Below, one piece after another: positions 48,313 to 58,736 of a stretch of 64,000 bases of DNA (its first letter is position 1; the number at the start of each line of letters is the position of its first letter). The DNA comes from SYFT01 sp964471115 (GTDB taxonomy: Bacteria > Acidobacteriota > Vicinamibacteria > Vicinamibacterales > SCN-69-37). The stretch is from the NCBI GenBank assembly GCA_964471115.1, contig CAYYFE010000011.1, forward strand, positions 32,044 through 96,043, read 5' to 3'. The position numbers and the translations under genes were made by a program. The notes below the pieces were generated by a model. The model was not told where the DNA came from, searched no databases, and saw only the letters and a list, made by a program, of their open reading frames with translations.

Positions 48313-48579
48313 ATGGCTACCAAAAAAGGTCAGGGCAGTTCACGCAACGGCCGCGATTCACAGTCGCAGCGCCTCGGCGTCAAGGCCCACGACGGCAACC
48401 TCGTGAGCGGCGGCACCATCCTGGTGCGCCAGCGCGGCCGCAAGTTCAAGCCGGGTCTGAACGTGGGCCTCGGCAAGGACGACACGCTCTTTGCGAAGAT
48501 TCCGGGGCGCGTGAAGTTCCTCGATCAGGGACAGCGCGGCCGCTTCATCGCGATCGAGCCCGTCGCCGACAAGGCGTAA
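48313..48579 (+). CDS. rpmA: 50S ribosomal protein L27
   Basis: 88 residues, beginning MATKKGQGSSRNGRDSQSQR; the N-terminal tail reaches the peptidyl-transferase centre. Typical block RLGVKAHDGNLVSGGTILV and RGRKFKPGLNVGLGKDDTLF. There is no Firmicutes-style cleavable N-terminal extension. Lies 11 bases after rplU, as in most bacteria. Confidence 0.97.
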   Translation: MATKKGQGSSRNGRDSQSQRLGVKAHDGNLVSGGTILVRQRGRKFKPGLNVGLGKDDTLFAKIPGRVKFLDQGQRGRFIAIEPVADKA

Positions 48580-48612
48580 TCCCACGGCGCGCGCCCGCGC
48601 GCCGGCTCCAGC

Positions 48613-49644
48613 ATGTTTGTCGACGAGGTCGACATCAGCGTCAAGGCGGGGGACGGCGGCAATGGCTGCATGGCCTTCCGCCGTGAGAAGTTCGTCCCGC
48701 GCGGCGGCCCCTCGGGCGGCGACGGCGGCAAGGGCGGCTCGGTCTATCTGGTCGCCACGCTCCACCAGAACACCCTCGTCAACTACCGCTTTAATCCGCA
48801 GTTCGCCGCGCAGCGTGGTGTCCACGGCATGGGCTCGAACTGCACCGGCGCCGACGGCGACGACCTCACCCTGGAAGTCCCGCCGGGCACGGTCGTGTAC
48901 GAAAAGGGCGAGGACGACGGCCTGATCCTGCTGGCCGACCTGGCCCAGGTGGGCGACCGCGTCCTCGTGGCGCGCGGGGGCCGCGGCGGACGCGGCAACG
49001 CGGCCTTTGCCACCCCCACCAACCGCGCGCCGCGCAAGACGGAACCGGGCGAACCCGGCGACGCCCGCACGCTGCGTCTCCGCCTGAAGCTGCTGGCCGA
49101 TGTGGGCCTGGTCGGATATCCCAACGCGGGCAAGAGCACGCTCATCTCGCGCATCTCCGCCGCGCGGCCCAAGATCGCCGACTACCCCTTCACCACCCTC
49201 ACCCCGAACCTCGGGGTCGTCAGCCTGAGCGACGAGCGCAGCTTCGTGGTGGCCGACGTCCCCGGCCTCATCGAGGGCGCCCACGAAGGCCACGGGCTGG
49301 GCATGAAGTTCCTGGCGCACCTGGAGCGCACCAAGGTGCTGGTGCACGTCATCGACGTCAGCGCGTTCTCGGGCCGCGACCCGGTGCAGGACTTCGAAGT
49401 CATCCGCAACGAGCTGGCGCAGTTCAAGGGCGCCGATGACGAGGTGCTCTCCGCCAAGCCGCAGATTGCCGCGGCCAACAAGATTGATGCGCTCGACGAC
49501 CCGGCGCGTCTCGAGGCGCTTCGCAAGCACCTGAAGAAGAAGCGCATGCCGCTCTACGAGATCTCCGCGGTGACCGGTGAAGGCCTGCCTGCCCTGCTCG
49601 AGGCGATGTGGGCCGCCGTCGCGGCCAGCCGGGACGCCGAGTGA
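48613..49644 (+). CDS. obgE: GTPase Obg/CgtA
   Basis: 343 residues. The Gly-rich Obg domain (MFVDEVDISVKAGDGGNGCM, RGGRGGRGNAAF) precedes the G domain: G1 GYPNAGKST near residue 174, switch I FTTLTPNLGVV, G3 DVPGLIEG, G4 ANKID, and G5 SAVTGEG. It checks 50S maturation and links to the stringent response. The C-terminal extension is short. Its stop overlaps the nadD GTG as GTGA. Confidence 0.96.
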   Translation: MFVDEVDISVKAGDGGNGCMAFRREKFVPRGGPSGGDGGKGGSVYLVATLHQNTLVNYRFNPQFAAQRGVHGMGSNCTGADGDDLTLEVPPGTVVYEKGEDDGLILLADLAQVGDRVLVARGGRGGRGNAAFATPTNRAPRKTEPGEPGDARTLRLRLKLLADVGLVGYPNAGKSTLISRISAARPKIADYPFTTLTPNLGVVSLSDERSFVVADVPGLIEGAHEGHGLGMKFLAHLERTKVLVHVIDVSAFSGRDPVQDFEVIRNELAQFKGADDEVLSAKPQIAAANKIDALDDPARLEALRKHLKKKRMPLYEISAVTGEGLPALLEAMWAAVAASRDAE

Positions 49645-50327
49645 CCGAGGCTGGCCTGCGGGGCTGGCTGGGCGGCACGTTCGACCCCATCCATGAAGGA
49701 CACCTGGACGTGGCGCGCGCCGCGCGCGCCGCGCTGCGCCTGACCCGCGTGACGCTGGTGCCGGCCCGTGTGCCGCCGCACCGCGCGCAACCCACGGCCA
49801 GCCCGGAGCACCGCCTGGCGATGACGCGGCTCGCGGCCGCCGGCACGCCCTGGCTTGACGTGTCAACGTTCGAACTCGACTCGGAAGGGCCCTCCTACAC
49901 GGCCACGACCTTGGATCGCCTGGAGGCTGAGGGCGTCGACCTTTCGGGCCTGGTCGTGATCACCGGCGCCGACGCGTTCGCGGGCATCCCGTCGTGGCAT
50001 CGGGCCGATGAGGTCCTGACACGGGTCGCGTTTGCGGTGGTGTCGCGTCCGGGCCACCCGGTCGCTGACGTGCCCGGGCAGTTGCCGTCGCTGGCCGGCG
50101 CGATGCGAACGGTCGGCCCTGACGGACTGCCGGCCGGCTGGTCCTCGTCACGTCCCGCGATCGCACTCATCGACGCGCCGACGGCGCCCGTTTCATCCAC
50201 CCGCATCCGCGCGGCCCTCGCCGCCGGGCACTCACTGCAAGGACTTGTACCGCCGCCGGTCGCCGAGTACATTTCGCGACACGGGTTGTACAAACCTTTC
50301 CACCATGGAGGCCACGAAGGGCCATGA
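49641..50327 (+). CDS. nadD: Nicotinate-nucleotide adenylyltransferase NadD, C-terminus altered by a mini-repeat
   Basis: 228 residues from GTG 49641, which overlaps the obgE stop. The nucleotidyltransferase signature is LGGTFDPIHEGHLDVARAA, with LVPARVPPHRAQP, ITGADAFAGIPSWHRADEV and the ISSTRIR-like PVSSTRIRAALAAG near the end. It makes nicotinate adenine dinucleotide in NAD synthesis. The normal end at YISRHGLYKP is followed by FHHGGHEGP, encoded by the 100-base repeat that starts at 50298; the stop lies inside the repeat. The core should be unaffected. Confidence 0.92.
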   Translation: MTEAGLRGWLGGTFDPIHEGHLDVARAARAALRLTRVTLVPARVPPHRAQPTASPEHRLAMTRLAAAGTPWLDVSTFELDSEGPSYTATTLDRLEAEGVDLSGLVVITGADAFAGIPSWHRADEVLTRVAFAVVSRPGHPVADVPGQLPSLAGAMRTVGPDGLPAGWSSSRPAIALIDAPTAPVSSTRIRAALAAGHSLQGLVPPPVAEYISRHGLYKPFHHGGHEGP

Positions 50328-50397
50328 AGAAATGCGGACCGGGGTTGGGGCCCGGACACGTATTCCTCCATGAATCTTCATGTGCTCCATGGTTGAA
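50298..50397. repeat. 100-base MITE-like element with 22-base imperfect terminal inverted repeats
   Basis: The left end (50298-50319, containing CCACCATGGAG) and right end (50376-50397, containing CTCCATGGTTG) are near-perfect inverted copies. The middle (50320-50375) is GC-rich and has no gene. It begins inside the nadD 3' end and supplies its stop codon. It codes for no transposase. Confidence 0.65.
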
Positions 50398-50427
50398 TGA
50401 TCTCTGAGAAGGCACACAGGACACCGC

Positions 50428-50937
50428 ATGGCCAAGGCACCCGCAGCGAAGAAGAAGACGACGAAGACGACCACCCGGAAGACGACGCGCAGGCCGTCCG
50501 CCGCGAAGAAGACCGCGGGCACGACGCGCAAGGCGCCGCCGGCGAAGAAGGCTCCGGCCGCCCGGAAGAAGGCCGCCGGACCGGCACGGTTGCCCGCCGA
50601 TCTGAAGCTGGCCCTCACGTGCGCGCAGGACAAACAGGCCATCGACATCACGGTGCTCGACCTGCGCAACGCCTCCGCGTTCACCGACTTCTTCGTCATC
50701 TGCACCGGCGCCAACACCAAACAGGTGCAGGCGATTGCTGACGCCATCGAAAAGGGCCTGAAGGACGCCGGCCAGCCGCCCGCGCTCGTGGAGGGCTACG
50801 CCCGCGGTGAGTGGGTCCTGCTCGACTACTTCACCTTCATCGTCCACATCTTCCTGCCCGCGCAGCGGTCGTTCTACGCGCTCGAGAAGTTGTGGGGCGG
50901 CGCCGAGACGATCGAAGTTTCTTCCACCCCGGCCTGA
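50428..50937 (+). CDS. rsfS: Ribosomal silencing factor RsfS with Lys/Ala-rich N-terminal extension
   Basis: 169 residues. Residues about 55-169 are the RsfS domain: DKQAIDITVLDLRNASAFTDFFVICTG split across the core strand, NTKQVQAIADAIEKGL, WVLLDYFTFIVHIFLP and YALEKLWGGA. RsfS binds L14 and blocks subunit joining when nutrients are low. The first 52 residues are almost only Lys, Ala, Thr, Arg and Pro, like a histone-H1 tail, and are not part of the family. The ATG at 50428 opens the tail and is the only clear start. Confidence 0.93.
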   Translation: MAKAPAAKKKTTKTTTRKTTRRPSAAKKTAGTTRKAPPAKKAPAARKKAAGPARLPADLKLALTCAQDKQAIDITVLDLRNASAFTDFFVICTGANTKQVQAIADAIEKGLKDAGQPPALVEGYARGEWVLLDYFTFIVHIFLPAQRSFYALEKLWGGAETIEVSSTPA

Positions 50938-50982
50938 TCGGCCGGGCGCCGGCCCGGCACCCGCCGTGCACCACGGACCGCC

Positions 50983-51708
50983 ATGTCCCTGGTGCGTCTG
51001 GCGGATCAGCTGCTCATCTCCCTGTTCGACGCCGCGTGTGTGTCGTGTGAGGGACCGCTCTCGCCCGATCGCCATGGTCCGGTGTGCGCCGGATGCTGGC
51101 AGCACGTCCCGCAGCTGCCGCCACCGCTGTGCGCCCGGTGTGGCGAGCCGTTGGGCTGGCGCGCCGGACCGGATGCGGTGTGCGCGGCGTGTGCGGCGCA
51201 CCCACCCGCGTACGACGCCGCCCGCGCGGCGGGACTCTATTCCGGCAGTCTCCGCGCGATCGTGCACGCGCTCAAGTACGGCAGACATCCGCAGGTTGCC
51301 CCCGAACTCGGCCGCCGGATGCGGGCCGTGGCGGCCGACTGGCTGGCCGACGCGTGTGTGGTGCCGGTGCCGCTGCACCCGTGGCGCGCGTGGCAGCGCG
51401 GTTTCAATCAGGCGGAACTGCTGGCGCGCGAACTGGGCCGGCCGGTGCGCCGGCTGCTCTGGCGGCGGCATCTGGGCCGGCCGCAGGCCGGCCTGCCGGC
51501 GCACGAACGCCGCCGCAACGTGACGGACGCGTACAGCGCGCGCTGGACGTGGCGCCGCGCCCCCGCGCGTGTGGTGCTGGTCGATGATGTGTTGACGACA
51601 GGCGCGACGGTGGATGCCTGCGCGCGCGTACTCAAGGCCGCAGGGGTGCGTGAGGTGCGGGTGCTGACGGCCGCGCGCGCCGCGCGGGGCGGGTCAGAGC
51701 CTCGGTAA
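50983..51708 (+). CDS. comF: ComF-family phosphoribosyltransferase-like protein
   Basis: 241 residues. The N-terminal double zinc ribbon has CVSC...CAGC and CARC...CAAC Cys pairs (residues about 19-70). The C-terminal type-I phosphoribosyltransferase fold has the PRPP loop VVLVDDVLTTGATVDAC near residue 200. VPVPLHPWRAWQRGFNQAELLA is the family block before it. ComF acts in DNA uptake with DprA and also exists in non-competent bacteria. It lies 45 bases after rsfS and overlaps tmk convergently by 15 bases. Confidence 0.9.
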   Translation: MSLVRLADQLLISLFDAACVSCEGPLSPDRHGPVCAGCWQHVPQLPPPLCARCGEPLGWRAGPDAVCAACAAHPPAYDAARAAGLYSGSLRAIVHALKYGRHPQVAPELGRRMRAVAADWLADACVVPVPLHPWRAWQRGFNQAELLARELGRPVRRLLWRRHLGRPQAGLPAHERRRNVTDAYSARWTWRRAPARVVLVDDVLTTGATVDACARVLKAAGVREVRVLTAARAARGGSEPR

Positions 51709-52272
51709 CACCGCGGCCTCGACGGCCGCGCGGACTTCGTCCTTGCCCAGTTCGCCGTCGATGAGCACCCAGCCGGGATTGGCCGCGGCCTGCCGGCGAT
51801 ACGACTCGCGCACGCGCGCCAGCAGTGACAGGTCCCGTTCGTAGCGATCGCGCCCCGTGGCCTTGCGCTGCACGGCCGTCTCCGGCGCGATGTCGAGCAA
51901 CACGGTCACCGCGGGCGGCGGCAGGAGACGCTGGATGTCTTCGAGCCAGGCCGGATCGAGCCCCTGCGCTTCGCCGTAGGCCACACTCGACGCGCGGTAC
52001 CGATCGCAGACCACCACGCTGCCGCTCGACAGCCACAACTCGAGCTTGGGCCGGTACTCGCAGCGATTGGCGACGTACAGCAGCTGCATGACGTCGGGCG
52101 TGAAGTCGCGTTCACCCGCCAGCGCGCGGGCAATCTCGCGGCCCACGGGCGTGTCGTAGTCGGGAAACGACAGGGGATGGACCTTGCGCCCCTCCTGTTC
52201 GATGCGGGCGCGCAGGTGCCGGGCCTGGGTTTCCTTGCCGCTTTGATCCAGTCCCTCGAACGCAATCAGCAT
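51694..52272 (-). CDS. tmk: Thymidylate kinase (dTMP kinase)
   Basis: 192 residues. The P-loop is FEGLDQSGKETQ; the DR motif is VCDRYRASSVAYGEAQGL, and the LID segment KATGRDRYERD follows LLDIAPETAVQR. The P-loop reads GK-E-T where most members have GK-S/T-T. It phosphorylates dTMP to dTDP for DNA synthesis. I start at ATG 52272, which overlaps the lysA stop (TGATG); the longer frame is lysA shadow. Confidence 0.9.
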   Translation of the reverse strand: MLIAFEGLDQSGKETQARHLRARIEQEGRKVHPLSFPDYDTPVGREIARALAGERDFTPDVMQLLYVANRCEYRPKLELWLSSGSVVVCDRYRASSVAYGEAQGLDPAWLEDIQRLLPPPAVTVLLDIAPETAVQRKATGRDRYERDLSLLARVRESYRRQAAANPGWVLIDGELGKDEVRAAVEAAVLPRL

Positions 52273-53528
52273 CACGCCTCCCACTGCAGCAGATCGTCAA
52301 TCGTCTGCCGGCGCCGGATGAGGCGCCACGTCTCGCCGTCCACCATCACCTCAGCGGCCGCGGGCCGCCGATTGTAGTTGGACGCCATCACGGATCCGTA
52401 GGCCCCCGTGTCGCGCACGGCCACCAGGTCGCCCACCTGCATCGGCGGCAGACTGCGCTGCTTGCCCAGCGTGTCGCTGGTCTCACACACCGGCCCCACG
52501 ACGTCACTGACGGTCTCGGCGCCGTCGCGGGGCGTCACGGCCTCGATCTCGTGCCACGCGCCGTACAGCGCGGGGCGGATGAGATCGGTCATGCCCGCGT
52601 CCACGATGACGAACTGCTTGCCGTCGGCCTGCGCCTTCAGATCGACCACCCGTGCCAGCAACACGCCGGCCGGGCCCGCAATCCAGCGGCCCGGTTCCAG
52701 GATGAGCCGCAGGCCCGTGGGGGCAATCACCGGCAGCACCGCGTCGGCGTACTCCTGGACGCTCAGCACGCGCTGCCCCGCTTCGTAGGCGATGCCCAGG
52801 CCCCCGCCGATGTCGAGGTGGTCGAGCGCCACGCCCTGCGCGGCCAGCGTCTCGGCCATGGTGGCGATCGTCGCGGCGGCGAGCCGCAGCGGCGTGGCGT
52901 CGGTGACCTGTGAACCGATGTGCACGTGCAGGCCCACGACGCGCAGGTGCGGCCGGCGGGCCATCTCGGTGACCATCGCGTACGCCTGGGTCACCGACAT
53001 GCCGAACTTGTTGGACCGATGGCCGGTGGAGATGTGCGGGTGGCTGCCCGCGTCGACATCCGGGTTGACCCGCACGGCCACGCGCGCGACGACACCGTGC
53101 GCCGCGGCAATGGCCTCGATCCGTTCCATCTCACCCGGCGATTCCGCGTTGATGGCCTTCAGGCCGAGGGTGACGGCGCGCACCAGTTCGTCGTGGGTCT
53201 TGCCAACGCCGGTGAAGACGATCTGATCGGGCGTGAAGCCCGCGCGCAGCGCGACCTCGATTTCGCCGCCGGAGTTGGCGTCGGCATGGGCGCCCGCCGC
53301 GCGCATCTCGCGGACGACCGCCAGCGTGGCGTTGGCCTTGATGGCGTAATGCAGGTCGTGGGGGTAGGCCGCAAACGCGGCGTCGAGCGCGGCGTAGCGC
53401 TCGCGCAGCACGCCCGCGCTGTAGACATGCACCGGCGTGCCGGCCGCTTCCGCCACGGTGGTGAGGGCCACCTGGTCACACCACAACACGCCATGCACAC
53501 GCGCGAATCCAGACACGGGACCTGCCAT
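52272..53528 (-). CDS. lysA: Diaminopimelate decarboxylase
   Basis: 418 residues. The PLP Lys is in LHYAIKANATLAVVREM; substrate and cofactor residues lie in GLHVHIGSQ, LDIGGGLGIAY, LEPGRWIAG, and the C-terminal GPVCETSDTLGK and DTGAYGSVMASNYNRRP. It is the last step of lysine synthesis. I start at ATG 53528 and not at the longer frame. Start is 41 bases from the divergent ECF sigma gene; TGATG overlap with tmk downstream. Confidence 0.95.
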   Translation of the reverse strand: MAGPVSGFARVHGVLWCDQVALTTVAEAAGTPVHVYSAGVLRERYAALDAAFAAYPHDLHYAIKANATLAVVREMRAAGAHADANSGGEIEVALRAGFTPDQIVFTGVGKTHDELVRAVTLGLKAINAESPGEMERIEAIAAAHGVVARVAVRVNPDVDAGSHPHISTGHRSNKFGMSVTQAYAMVTEMARRPHLRVVGLHVHIGSQVTDATPLRLAAATIATMAETLAAQGVALDHLDIGGGLGIAYEAGQRVLSVQEYADAVLPVIAPTGLRLILEPGRWIAGPAGVLLARVVDLKAQADGKQFVIVDAGMTDLIRPALYGAWHEIEAVTPRDGAETVSDVVGPVCETSDTLGKQRSLPPMQVGDLVAVRDTGAYGSVMASNYNRRPAAAEVMVDGETWRLIRRRQTIDDLLQWEA

Positions 53529-53569
53529 TTTAGTATGATCCCGGACGCGGTTCTCCCGGCTCGTCCCTG

Positions 53570-54199
53570 ATGTCCACCGATCCCACACCTGTCCCGACGC
53601 CCGCTGACGCCACCGACGCGTTGATTGCCCGGTGCCTCGCCGGCGACCAGACCGCGTGGGAGGAGATCGTCCGGACGCACCGGCGCAAGGTCTTTAATCT
53701 GGCCTACAAGTTCGTCGGCCGGCACGACGAAGCCGAGGACCTGACCCAGGACATCTTCATCAAGATCTTCAAGGCGCTGCACACGTTCGATCGGCGCGCC
53801 AACTTCCAGACCTGGCTCATCAGCATCAGCCGCAACCTCTGCATCGACCATTACCGCTCGGTGCGCAAGGAGCGGGCCACGATGGCGCGCGACGTCGACG
53901 CCTCGGAACTGTCCCCGGTGTCGCGCGAACGCACGCCGCTGGGGGAACTGGAGCACGTCGACCTGAAATCGATCATCCGCCAGGCGCTGGCCGAACTGCC
54001 GCCCACCCTGCGCCAGGCCGTCACGCTGCGGGATCTGCAGGAGTATTCGTACCAGGAAATCGCCGATCAACTGGGATTGCCCGAAGGCACCGTCAAGTCG
54101 CGTATCAACCGGGGACGCCTCGAACTGGCCCGCCAGATCCGTCGTCTCCAACATCACAGGCCGCCGGGCTCGATGGCATCGCGCGGAGGAACCGAATGA
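53570..54199 (+). CDS. ECF-type RNA polymerase sigma factor
   Basis: 209 residues. Region 2: AYKFVGRHDEAEDLTQDIFI and TWLISISRNLCIDHYRSVRK. Region 4: LPPTLRQAVTLRDLQEYSYQ and EIADQLGLPEGTVKSRINRG. No anti-sigma gene follows; instead a STAS-domain protein overlaps its stop as ATGA, which points to control through an anti-sigma partner located elsewhere. TATGAT at 53534-53539 could be its -10, shared with the divergent lysA region. Confidence 0.9.
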   Translation: MSTDPTPVPTPADATDALIARCLAGDQTAWEEIVRTHRRKVFNLAYKFVGRHDEAEDLTQDIFIKIFKALHTFDRRANFQTWLISISRNLCIDHYRSVRKERATMARDVDASELSPVSRERTPLGELEHVDLKSIIRQALAELPPTLRQAVTLRDLQEYSYQEIADQLGLPEGTVKSRINRGRLELARQIRRLQHHRPPGSMASRGGTE

Positions 54200-54537
54200 A
54201 CGTCACGACCTCAACCCACGGCTCGGTGGCCGTCGTCCACGTCACCGAGACCAAACTGACCTACCCGATTCTCGCGGACTTTGCGACGACCGTGGCGGGC
54301 CTCATCGCCGCCGGCCAGAAGCAGATTCTGCTGGATCTGTCGACCGTGGGGTACGTGGACAGCGCGACGATCGGGTGCCTCATGGACCTCTATCGCCAGT
54401 CGCACACCGCGGGCGGCCAGCTCAAGCTCTCCGGCGTGCAGAAACGCGTCGAAACCATGTTGACGATGACCGGCGCGCACAACTTCCTCGAAGTCCACTC
54501 CGACCAGCAGTCGGCGCTGGCCAGCTTCGGAGGCTGA
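54196..54537 (+). CDS. STAS-domain anti-sigma-factor antagonist-like protein
   Basis: 113 residues, a single STAS domain: VAVVHVTETKLTYP, ILLDLSTVGYVDSATIGCLM, and GGQLKLSGVQKRVETMLTMT. In SpoIIAA-like proteins the motif is DSSG, with the second Ser phosphorylated. Here the matching residues are DSAT, so the usual acceptor is Ala. It should bind an anti-sigma or a similar partner. ATGA overlap with the sigma gene shows coupling. Confidence 0.85.
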   Translation: MNVTTSTHGSVAVVHVTETKLTYPILADFATTVAGLIAAGQKQILLDLSTVGYVDSATIGCLMDLYRQSHTAGGQLKLSGVQKRVETMLTMTGAHNFLEVHSDQQSALASFGG

Positions 54538-54539
54538 TG

Positions 54540-54821
54540 ATGATGCGCACGATCACCACGACCGCCGGCACGCCGCTGGTCCTTGACGGCGACGTCCTCG
54601 CGATTCTCGAAGCCATCTCGCGCGACCTGGCCCGCCGGTCCGACCTCGACTACTCCTTCGAGGACATCGACCGCGAGTTCGACCATCTCATCGGCCAGAT
54701 GACGGCCGAGGAGCTGCGCACCTACCTGAAGGAAAGCCTGTTCATGAGTTTCAACCGGTTCGAAAACGACCGGCTCGCGCAGATGGTCAAACGCGCGACC
54801 GAAGCGTCCGAGATGGACTAG
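54540..54821 (+). CDS. Small conserved-looking protein of unknown function, third gene of the sigma/STAS unit
   Basis: 93 residues. No family recognised. It is acidic and helical in the second half (YSFEDIDREFDHLIGQMTAE, then LRTYLKESLFMSFNRFENDR) and has a short beta start (TITTTAGTPLVLDG). Three in-frame ATGs at 54537, 54540 and 54543 follow GGAGG; 54540 gives six bases spacing. The first overlaps the STAS stop. It might be the missing partner of the sigma switch. Stop TAG lies within the CTAG shared with lpxC. Confidence 0.6.
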   Translation: MMRTITTTAGTPLVLDGDVLAILEAISRDLARRSDLDYSFEDIDREFDHLIGQMTAEELRTYLKESLFMSFNRFENDRLAQMVKRATEASEMD

Positions 54822-55720
54822 CGGCTGGTCGAACGGGCCGGGACGCGGGCGGCGGCGGGTGCAGCCGCCGGCTCGCTCGCGTCCACCAGACGCCACGCGT
54901 CGCGCTGACGGAGGAGTTCAGTCGCGAACCTCGTATGCAGGGCGTGGCCGCCCCGCTGCACCACCACATGGCCCCCGATCGGCCGCCCAATCAGGGCCAG
55001 ATCGCCAATCGCGTCCAGGATCTTGTGGCGCACGAACTCATCATCAAACCGCAGCGGATTGAGCACGCCGGTCTCGCCCACGACAATCGCGTTGTCGAGT
55101 GAGCCGCCCAGCGCCAGCCCGCGCTGCCGCATCAGTTCCACGTCCTTGAGGAACCCGAACGTCCGCGCCGGCGCGATCTCGTCCACGTACACCCGCTCGC
55201 AGATCTCCATCGACTGTTCCTGATGGCGCAGCAGCGGATGGTCGAAACTGATCGCATAGGTGACCTTGAACCCGTCATACGGGTGCACCGCCATGCGTTT
55301 GTCGCCGTCGACCACCTCGAACGACCGCAGAATCTGCATCGTCTTGCGCGGCGCGTTCTGCTCCTTCGTCCCGGTGCTCTGAATCAGGTACACCCAGGGC
55401 GACGCGCTGCCGTCCATGATGGGCACTTCGGCCTGGTTCAACTCGATGCGGGCGTTGTCGACGCCCAGCCCGCGCAGGGCTGACAGCAGATGTTCCACCG
55501 TCTCGATCGAGGCATCGGCAAACCGCAGGCCCGTCTGCAACTGCTGAGGGCCGCCCAGGCAATCAACCGTCGCCGGCACTTCAACGCCAAGGTCCGTGCG
55601 CACGAACCGGATCCCCGTGTCGGGGTCCGCCGGCTTGAGCACGATCGACACCTTTTGACCGGAATGGAGACCAATCCCCGTGCAGGGCGTGGCGTGGCGG
55701 AGGGTGCGCTGTGCTGGCAT
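54818..55720 (-). CDS. lpxC: UDP-3-O-acyl-N-acetylglucosamine deacetylase LpxC
   Basis: 300 residues, LpxC length. Zinc ligands: His 77 in IETVEHLLSAL and the HKILDAIGDL pair (His, Asp, about residue 233); also CTGIGLHSGQKV near the N-terminus, IELNQAEVPIMDGSASPWV, and EIAPARTFGFLKDVELM. It commits to lipid A synthesis, so the organism makes LPS. A Pro/Ala tail follows. Ends at a CTAG shared with the convergent small gene. Confidence 0.95.
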   Translation of the reverse strand: MPAQRTLRHATPCTGIGLHSGQKVSIVLKPADPDTGIRFVRTDLGVEVPATVDCLGGPQQLQTGLRFADASIETVEHLLSALRGLGVDNARIELNQAEVPIMDGSASPWVYLIQSTGTKEQNAPRKTMQILRSFEVVDGDKRMAVHPYDGFKVTYAISFDHPLLRHQEQSMEICERVYVDEIAPARTFGFLKDVELMRQRGLALGGSLDNAIVVGETGVLNPLRFDDEFVRHKILDAIGDLALIGRPIGGHVVVQRGGHALHTRFATELLRQRDAWRLVDASEPAAAPAAARVPARSTSR

Positions 55721-55915
55721 GTGTCGACTTCGGCCGCAGCCTCTTAAGCAATCCGGCTGCCAACCATGAATGGCCTGCGGATCAAACCTTCAAAGTATTG
55801 CAAATGTTGAACTTACGAGCAAGTATTCCACGCCGTTTTGCCTGCCCCTCAATCACAACTGTGGCCAAAACGCCACACCCGGACGCGTTTCGACTGTGGG
55901 GATATTGACACATCG
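55721..55915. other. Gene-free gap between lpxC and uvrA
   Basis: About 195 bases with clearly lower GC than the coding sequence. A possible minus-strand promoter for lpxC is TTGCTC (55822-55817) and AATACT (55799-55794), 17 bases apart, of modest quality. Short open frames here have no protein-like composition. No hairpin stands out. Confidence 0.4.
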
Positions 55916-58735
<2,820 letters not shown>

Positions 58736-58736
58736 G

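Noticed and set aside
55901..55915. TTGACA at 55905-55910 on the plus strand as a promoter
   Set aside because: No -10 follows at 15-19 bases and it points into the 3' end of the convergent uvrA gene.
55711..55915. Short plus-strand open frames between lpxC and uvrA as genes
   Set aside because: Composition is not protein-like, no ribosome site, and they run into uvrA antisense.
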